DNA of 64,000 bases, taken from Gloeophyllum trabeum ATCC 11539. Taxonomy: Eukaryota > Basidiomycota > Agaricomycetes > Gloeophyllales > Gloeophyllaceae. The translations under genes and the position numbers were made by a program. The notes below the pieces were generated by a model. It had not been told where the DNA came from. It made no database searches and saw nothing but the letters and a program-made list of their open reading frames with translations. The stretch lies in NCBI RefSeq assembly GCF_000344685.1, contig NW_006920419.1, forward strand, positions 1,169,576 to 1,233,575, read 5' to 3'. Position 1 is the stretch's first letter, and the number at the start of each line of letters is the position of its first letter. This document shows positions 57,801-64,000 of this stretch, in pieces.

Positions 57801-60800
57801 ATTCACTCTGCCGCTGCCATGCTCGAGAAATGTCACCTCATCAAGTACGAACGGGCGTCCGGTCGCTTCCAAAGCACCGAACTTGGTCGTATAGCATCTC
57901 ATTACTACGTCACCTACAACTCTATGGCGACATACAACAAGCACCTGCGTCCGTCTATGCAGATGCTCGAGCTCTTCAGGGTGTTCGCTCTGTCGAACGA
58001 GTTCAAATACATACCCGTGCGACAAGAGGAAAAGCTGGAGCTTGGAAAGCTGCTGGAGCGCGTCCCGATCCCTGTGAAGGAAAGTGTCGATGAGCCTGCT
58101 GCCAAAATCAACGTCCTCTTGCAGGCGTACATTTCACAGCTGAAACTTGAAGGTTTCGCATTAGTGGCGGACATGGTTTTCGTCCAGCAGTCAGCGGGGC
58201 GTATTCTCCGTGCCATGTTCGAGATATGCCTGAAGCGAGGTTGGGCTGTGCCAGCCAGAGCTGCCTTGGATATGTGCAAGATGGTCGAAAGACGGATGTG
58301 GGGTTCCATGACCCCTTTGCGCCAATTCAAGCGGGTGCCTCCTGAGATTATCCGTAAAGCTGAGGGGAAACAATTCGTACGTGTCCCTCGTCGTATCAAG
58401 TCTTGAGCGTGACTGATGTATCCCCACTTCAGCCATGGTACCGTTATTTCGATCTGAACCCTCCCGAGATTGGGGAATTGCTAGGTATTCCGAAGGCAGG
58501 CCAACTAGTCCATCGCCTCGTCCACAGTTTCCCCAAGCTTCAGTACGCTTTCGTAGTTCTGGTGGATGTCCTTAGCCTGACTTAGCGCGTTCTAGATTGC
58601 AAGCGCAGGTTCAGCCCATCACCCGGTCGCTGCTGAGAATAGACCTTTCCATCATCCCGGACTTCCGCTGGGATGAGAACATACATGGTTCCGCCGAGAC
58701 ATTCTGGATCATCGTGGAGGATGTCGATGGCGAGATCATACTGTTCCACGACACATTCTTGCTGCGTCAAAAGTATGCTGAAGATGAGCATAACGTAACG
58801 ATCACGGTACCGATGTTCGAGCCAGTACCCCCCAACTATTACATCTCAGTCATCTCGGATCGATGGCTTCATGCGGAGACTCGTCTACCCATTTCTTTCA
58901 AGCATCTGATCCTCCCGGAGAAGTTTCCGCCTCCCACCCCGTTGCTGGACCTCCAACCTCTCCCCCTCTCCGCTCTTCACAACAAGGAATTCGAGAGCAT
59001 TTATGCTTCGACCATTCAGACGTTCAACAAGATTCAAACTCAAGTGTTCCAAGCTCTTTACACGTCCGATGAGAATGTCTTTGTAGGCGCACCCACTGGC
59101 AGCGGGAAGACCATCTGCGCCGAATTTGCTCTTCTAAGGCTGTGGAGCAAGCGCGAGCAACCTCGGGCGGTTTGCATAGAACCTTTCCAAGAAATGGTCG
59201 ATCAGCGGGTTGCTGAATGGCGGTCGAAGTTCGGCAATCTGCAGGGCGGGAAGGAAATCGTGAGTCTCACCGGGGAGACCGCTGCCGATCTACGACTGCT
59301 AGAGAAGGGCGACGTTATTGTCTGTACACCTACGCAGTGGGATGTCATATCGCGTCGCTGGCGGCAACGGAAGAACGTCCAGACTATTGGTTTGCTCATT
59401 GCAGATGAGGTTCAACTAGTGGGAGGTGAGATCGGTCCGACGTATGAGGTGGTCATTTCCCGAACCCGGTACGTCTCGGCGCAGACAGATATCAAGACTC
59501 GTATTGTGGCCTGTGGCGTCTCGCTCGCCAATGCTCGTGATCTGGGCGAATGGATCGGTGCTCCTTCACATGCCATCTTCAACTTCCCTCCCAGCGCTCG
59601 CCCACTGGATATGGACATCCATTTGCAAAGCTTCAACATCCCTCACTTCCCATCCTTGATGATTGCCATGGCGAAGCCAGCCTACCTGTCCGTCATGGAG
59701 TATTCGCCCAACAAGCCCGTCATTATCTTCGTGCCCTCCCGCCGTCAGTGCCGACTGACAGCAGACGACATCTTGACACATTGCGGTGCTGATCAGGACG
59801 AGAACCGGTTCTTGCATGTGGAAGAAGCTGACCTCCAACCGCATCTCGATCATGTGAGCGATCAGGGGCTAGTAGAGACCCTTAAGCACGGTATCGGATA
59901 TTATCACGAGGCTCTAAGCAAGCAGGATAAGCGTATCGTGGAACGTTTGTTCCAATCTGGTGCTATTCAAGTCCTCATTGCCTCAAAGGTCAGTAGAATT
60001 GTTTCATAGTAATGGGCTACACTGAACTATTATGCGTAGGATACCGCATGGGCACTTCCAGTCGCCAGCTACATGGTCATCATAATGGGTGTCCAGTACT
60101 ACGAAGGCAAGGAGCATCGGTATGTCGACTATCCTGTGATGGATGTACTGCAGATGATGGGCCGAGCCTGCCGACCATTGGAGGACGACCGGAGTCGCTG
60201 CGTATTAATGTGCCAGCAAACTCGTAAGGACTTCTACAAGAAGTTCCTTGCCGAGGGTCTGCCGATCGAGTCACATTTACCGACGCATCTGCTGCATGAT
60301 TATTTCCTTGCTGAGATTGCTGTCAAGACGATTGAGAACAAGCAAGACGCCATGGTAAGCATCCAGATTCATGTGCATGTCAACCGTTGCTCACAAACGT
60401 GTCTTCCCGCAGGATATCCTGACGTGGACGTACTTCTACCGACGAATGACCCAGAACCCGAACTACTATAATCTGCACAACGTCAGTCACCAGGCGCTGT
60501 CCGACCACTTATCTGAGTTAGTGGAGAATACTCTGAATGACCTGGTTAACTCGAAATGCATCACTATCGAGGACGAGATGGATGTGTCTGCCTTGAACTT
60601 AGGCATGATCGCTGCCTACTATAACATCTCTTGTATGTCGTTTTCACTGGCCACATAGACGCTTTGCTAACCCTAAGTCACAGACGTCACGGTTGAGGTC
60701 TACACGCTGTCGTTGAAAGAGCGAACTAAGCTCAAGGGTATCCTCGAAGTAGTGTCGTCGTCTGCCGAGTTCGAGACGATACCGATCCGCAAGCACGAGG

Positions 60801-61768
60801 ATGTCCTGCTCCGCCGTATCTACGACCGTGTCCCAGTCAAGCTGGACCGGGCAGACTTCGAAGCGCCGCATTTCAAGACGTTCCTTCTTCTGCAGGCTCA
60901 CTTCTCCCGCCTGCAATTACCGCCTGATTTGGCGGCCGATCAGGTGCTCGTTCTGGAGAAGGTGCTGAACTTGCTATCTGCCTGCGTGGACGTCCTATCG
61001 TCGAACGCGTGGCTGAACGCTTTGCGTGCGATGGATCTGTCGCAGATGTGCGTGCAGGCGATGTGGGAAACTGACTCGCCACTCAAGCAGATCCCTCATT
61101 TTGAGCCCGATGTGAGTATTTCTTACGTTGGGGGCCGGTGAGCAACAGTGCTGATGCTGCGGGCTAGGTAATTGCGCGCTGTAAGGAAGCTGGCGTCGAG
61201 TCGGTGTATGATATTATGGAGATGGAGGATGACAAGCGCAACGCTGTCTTGCAGATGGATGCTCGGCAGATGTGAGTGTCTGATACTGTTGCATTTCAGT
61301 GCGTGCTGACGGACATTTTTCAGGCGCGACGTGGCCACCTTTGTCAATTCGTATCCGACCCTGGATGTTAACCACGAGCTTGTCAAGGGCGAGTACACAG
61401 CGGGTGCGCCTATCACCTTGAAGGTGGCTCTCAGCAAGGACGCGGACGAGGAGGAAGACTCCAATGATGATCAGACCGTTGTCGCGCCGTACTACCCCCT
61501 GAAGAAAATGGCAAATTGGTGGCTTGTGGTGGGCGATCCCAAGAGCCAGCAACTGTTGTCGATCAAGAAGGTCACAGTGACGAAGAGCCTGGCCGTGAAG
61601 CTCGAGCTGACGCTTCCTGAGGGCAAGCACAGCCTGCACCTATATGTGATCTGCGACAGTTACGTGGGCGCAGATCATGACATTCCGCTGGAGACAATTG
61701 AAGTAGCGGAGGGAGAGGAGAGTGATAGCGATGAGGACATGGAGAGCGGGGACGAGATGGAGGAGTAG
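54833..61768 (+). CDS. BRR2: U5 snRNP RNA helicase Brr2
   Basis: Ski2-like tandem helicase of the U5 snRNP that unwinds U4/U6 during spliceosome activation. The ATG at 54833 gives [20 protein letters not shown], the usual plug region; a Lys/Glu-rich and then a strongly acidic stretch (near 55480-55600) follow. Cassette 1 has APTGAGK split by an intron at 56408-56460, then [36 protein letters not shown] and [10 protein letters not shown], followed by its Sec63 domain. Cassette 2 has [40 protein letters not shown] (DEVQ rather than DExH) and [10 protein letters not shown], then a second Sec63 domain ending in acidic [16 protein letters not shown]. The exon structure is simple, with about eight introns. 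All expected domains are present in order, and the length (about 2,100 residues) suits Brr2 rather than Slh1. Confidence 0.95.
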
Positions 61769-62102
61769 ATGTTCCCCCGGGTAACTTCCTTGCATGTGGC
61801 GAAAATGTATCATTAGTCTCTTGGTCCTGCATACCATTGTTATTTGCTTCGTATGTACAGTAGTAGTGTGATGTTGTAATATGGCCATAGGGCCATTAGA
61901 GCTCTGCTTGCACCTGGAAGCCTATAGCACACTTCCAATTCTGGCATGAGGCACGCTTCATGCATGCGAAGTGCCAGTGGTTTGAGATATATGTGGCTCT
62001 GTGGCACATGCCAGTGCCTTGTTTGTGGCAAGTTTGGCCGGCGCACGGCACTGCAGCAGTCGTTCGAACTCGACAAATTACTGCTCGAGTCATACGCTCG
62101 TC

Positions 62103-63303
62103 ATGCCCTTTGGCGAAATCGTGTGCGGATCTCCAGGAAGCGGTAAATCTACGTATTGCTATGGAAAATATCAACTTTTCACCGCGCTCAACCGACCGGT
62201 GGCGGTAGTCAACCTCGATCCCGCAAACGACAACATCCCCTACCCGTGCGCGGTCGATATATCGTCTTTGATCACACTCGACGATGTGATGGACGAACAT
62301 GGGTTGGGACCGAACGGTGGCATGCTATACTGCATGGAGTACCTGGAAGCAAACTACGACTGGCTGGAGAGCCGACTGAAGGAGCTCGGGAACGACACCT
62401 ACTTGGTATTTGACATTCCCGGACAAGTCGAGCTAAGTACGAACCATGAAAGCCTGAAGAACATCATTGCAAAGATGGGGAAGAGCGGGATTAGGGTACG
62501 CCTACGCTCGTCTGCGCAAAATATGCATGTGCGGAGTTCACAAAGGGCTCAAGCTAGCCGCGGTACATCTGTGCGATGCGCATTATATCACGGACGCGTC
62601 GAAGTATGTGTCGATCCTGCTGCTGTCCCTCAGAGCGATGCTGCACCTGGAGCTACCCCATATAAATGTCCTCTCGAAGATTGATTTGGTCACGCAATAC
62701 GGCGATTTAGGTTGGTGTTCATGCCTAACTCCTTCGAACCGTTGCTCAATTGCGATCTCCTCCATTAGATTTCAACCTAGATTTCTACACCGAAGTACAG
62801 GATCTGTCGTACCTAGAGAATGCGCTATCCCGCGACAATCCTCGGTACGCGGCCCTGAACATGGCCATCTGCTCCCTGATCGAGGACTTTGGTCTCGTCG
62901 GGTTCGAAACGCTCGCAGTGGAGGTAAGCCGCATTCTTGAGTGGTGGCTGCAGTCGATGAATGGTACTTCCAGGATAAGCACTCGATGCTCCATCTCATG
63001 CGTGTAGTAGACCGTGCAACGGGTTGCGTCTTCGTTCCCCCAGCAGACGCTGCTGCACCGCCGGGCGTAGTTCCTGCATCAGGAGCACCAGCGAGTTCCC
63101 GGCCAAATGAGTATGGTCTGTTCTCTTCTGCTATCGGCCCTATCCAGGGCACTCGGAGTGACGTACGGGACGTGCAGGAGCGGTGGATCGATGCCAGGGA
63201 AGAGTGGGACGCGTATGAACGTGCACAGTGGAGGAAGGAAGGCGAGATGGTCCGAGACGAGGCGGCTAAGAAGAGTAAGATTAGGGAACGCCATACGGTT
63301 TAG
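62103..63303 (+). CDS. GPN2: GPN-loop GTPase 2
   Basis: GTPase of the GPN family, needed for assembly and nuclear import of RNA polymerase II and III. The ATG at 62103 gives MPFGEIVCGSPGSGKSTYC, so the P-loop lies at the N-terminus as expected. Next come VVNLDPANDNIPYPCAVDI, ITLDDVMDEHGLGPNGG with the family-defining Gly-Pro-Asn loop, and FDIPGQVELSTNHES (G3). After an intron, LAAVHLCDAHYITDASKYV and NVLSKIDLVTQYGDL (G4, SKID as in this subfamily). Three more short introns lead to SRDNPRYAALNMAICSLIED and DKHSMLHLMRVVDRATGCVF. The C-terminal tail is Ala/Pro-rich then charged, ending KKSKIRERHTV, stop at 63301-63303. The Gly-Pro-Asn loop and tail favour GPN2 over GPN1 or GPN3. Confidence 0.92.
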
Positions 63304-63721
63304 TATAAGATAGCCGTAAACACCGGTAAGAATCTGGTCAGTGCGGTGTAGCACAAGGTCCACTGTAGAGCTTTATGCTCGTTACATGAATGCAGGTACA
63401 ATTCTTTGCATGCAAGAACGCACTCTAGGACCAGAGTGTATAAGCGATGACCATGAGATCGTTCTGAGGCATGGAAGATCCAGCCCCGACAGCAACCTGA
63501 CGTCTCCTGTTTTTTGTTTTTGGCGAGTCTACATTCGATCCTGAGTGGGTCTGCCTGTACAAAGATATTAGCACAGACCCCTCGTGATACTCGCGCGAAT
63601 CATTTAGGGAGGTTCGAAGAGTCACCCGTCTGCGATTGCTGGAACAAGATGTACCATGCCGCACCTTGGGGACGTGCAGCAAAACATATCACGGCCATCA
63701 AACGAAGCATGTACCGAAGGT
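63304..63721. other. Convergent intergenic region between GPN2 and the dehydrogenase
   Basis: 418 bases separate the two stop codons. I see no gene or repeat in it. Confidence 0.5.
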
Positions 63722-64000
63722 CTAGTAAACGAACTTCTGCCCTACGAGTTCCTCGCTCAATTTCCGTAGTCTTTCTGCAGCACCCTTGTCGACCGCGTAT
63801 GGCTTGGTCTCCTCCTCGGGCGCTAATTGGCAATCTTGCAAGTATATGCCGTTATGCTCTGGATGGTAATGCACATGAACAACTGACTGACGTTAATTAA
63901 CGCGCAAACAAGTACTCACGGTTGAGTGCAGGGTCGAATGCGGCGACGACGTAGGTGGCAGTGCCTTGGCTCACGTTCTTGTACCTGAACTTTGGAAGGT
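63722..64000 (-). CDS. Short-chain dehydrogenase/reductase, 3' end only
   Basis: The last two exons of a gene running off the right edge. The exon from 63920 to the edge encodes PKFRYKNVSQGTATYVVAAF and DPALN; after a 61-nt intron the exon 63722-63858 encodes EHNGIYLQDCQLAPEEE, TKPYAVDKGAAERLRKLSEE and LVGQKFVY, with TAG at 63722-63724. The block QGTATYVVAAFDP plus GIYLQDCQ is typical of the C-terminus of fungal NAD(P)-dependent short-chain dehydrogenases that resemble retinol/WW-domain oxidoreductases. The Rossmann and YxxxK catalytic region lies outside the window, so the substrate and activity cannot be assessed. Confidence 0.82.

Noticed and set aside
1..64000. CRISPR arrays, operons, phage or bacterial mobile elements
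   Set aside because: Nothing of the kind is visible; gene structure is that of a fungal nuclear genome.

Overview
This window looks like part of a nuclear contig from a filamentous basidiomycete, most likely an Agaricomycete. Genes carry many short GT-AG introns (about 45-60 nt where I could place both ends), lie on both strands with their own promoters, and encode standard eukaryotic housekeeping proteins. There are no operons, ribosome-binding sites or other bacterial signs. Exon borders below come from reading the sequence (splice consensus plus protein family continuity); spans are firmer than individual introns.

Layout. 1-751: 3' part of a UbiA-type prenyltransferase gene cut by the window edge. 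752-2311: gene-free, with a large inverted repeat. 2312-5057 (-): fungal tRNA ligase TRL1. 5058-13554: about 8.5 kb with no gene I can support; it holds a 463-base N gap flanked by two near-identical copies of about 0.6 kb and several MITE-like inverted-repeat elements. 13555-15429 (+): FAD-dependent monooxygenase. 15430-16485: gene-free, with a degenerate tandem repeat. From 16486 onward the window is gene-dense: ATG18 (+), an unrecognised charged protein (+), HAP3/NF-YB (-), an EZH/KMT6-like SET gene (+), EXO70 (-), a cupin (+), a second EZH-like SET gene (-), a RecQ helicase (+), a proline/serine-rich protein (-), CFT1/CPSF160 (+), two tandem FSH1-type serine hydrolases (-), a TDG/MUG-type DNA glycosylase (+), SEC31 (-), a disordered protein (+), BRR2 (+), GPN2 (+) and the 3' end of a short-chain dehydrogenase (-).

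Function. Most genes are independent housekeeping genes: tRNA splicing (TRL1), pre-mRNA splicing (BRR2), 3'-end processing (CFT1), RNA polymerase assembly (GPN2), vesicle traffic (SEC31, EXO70), autophagy (ATG18), transcription (HAP3) and DNA repair (RecQ, TDG). The accessory part is the prenyltransferase, monooxygenase, FSH pair, cupin and dehydrogenase, plus the repeat island.

I see no clear undescribed multi-gene system. The best leads are the two convergent EZH-like methyltransferase genes enclosing EXO70 and a cupin, one of them with altered SET-domain residues; a RecQ with a Trp-to-Leu change in the aromatic-rich loop; a 12-nt microexon in EXO70; and a cluster of non-autonomous inverted-repeat elements.
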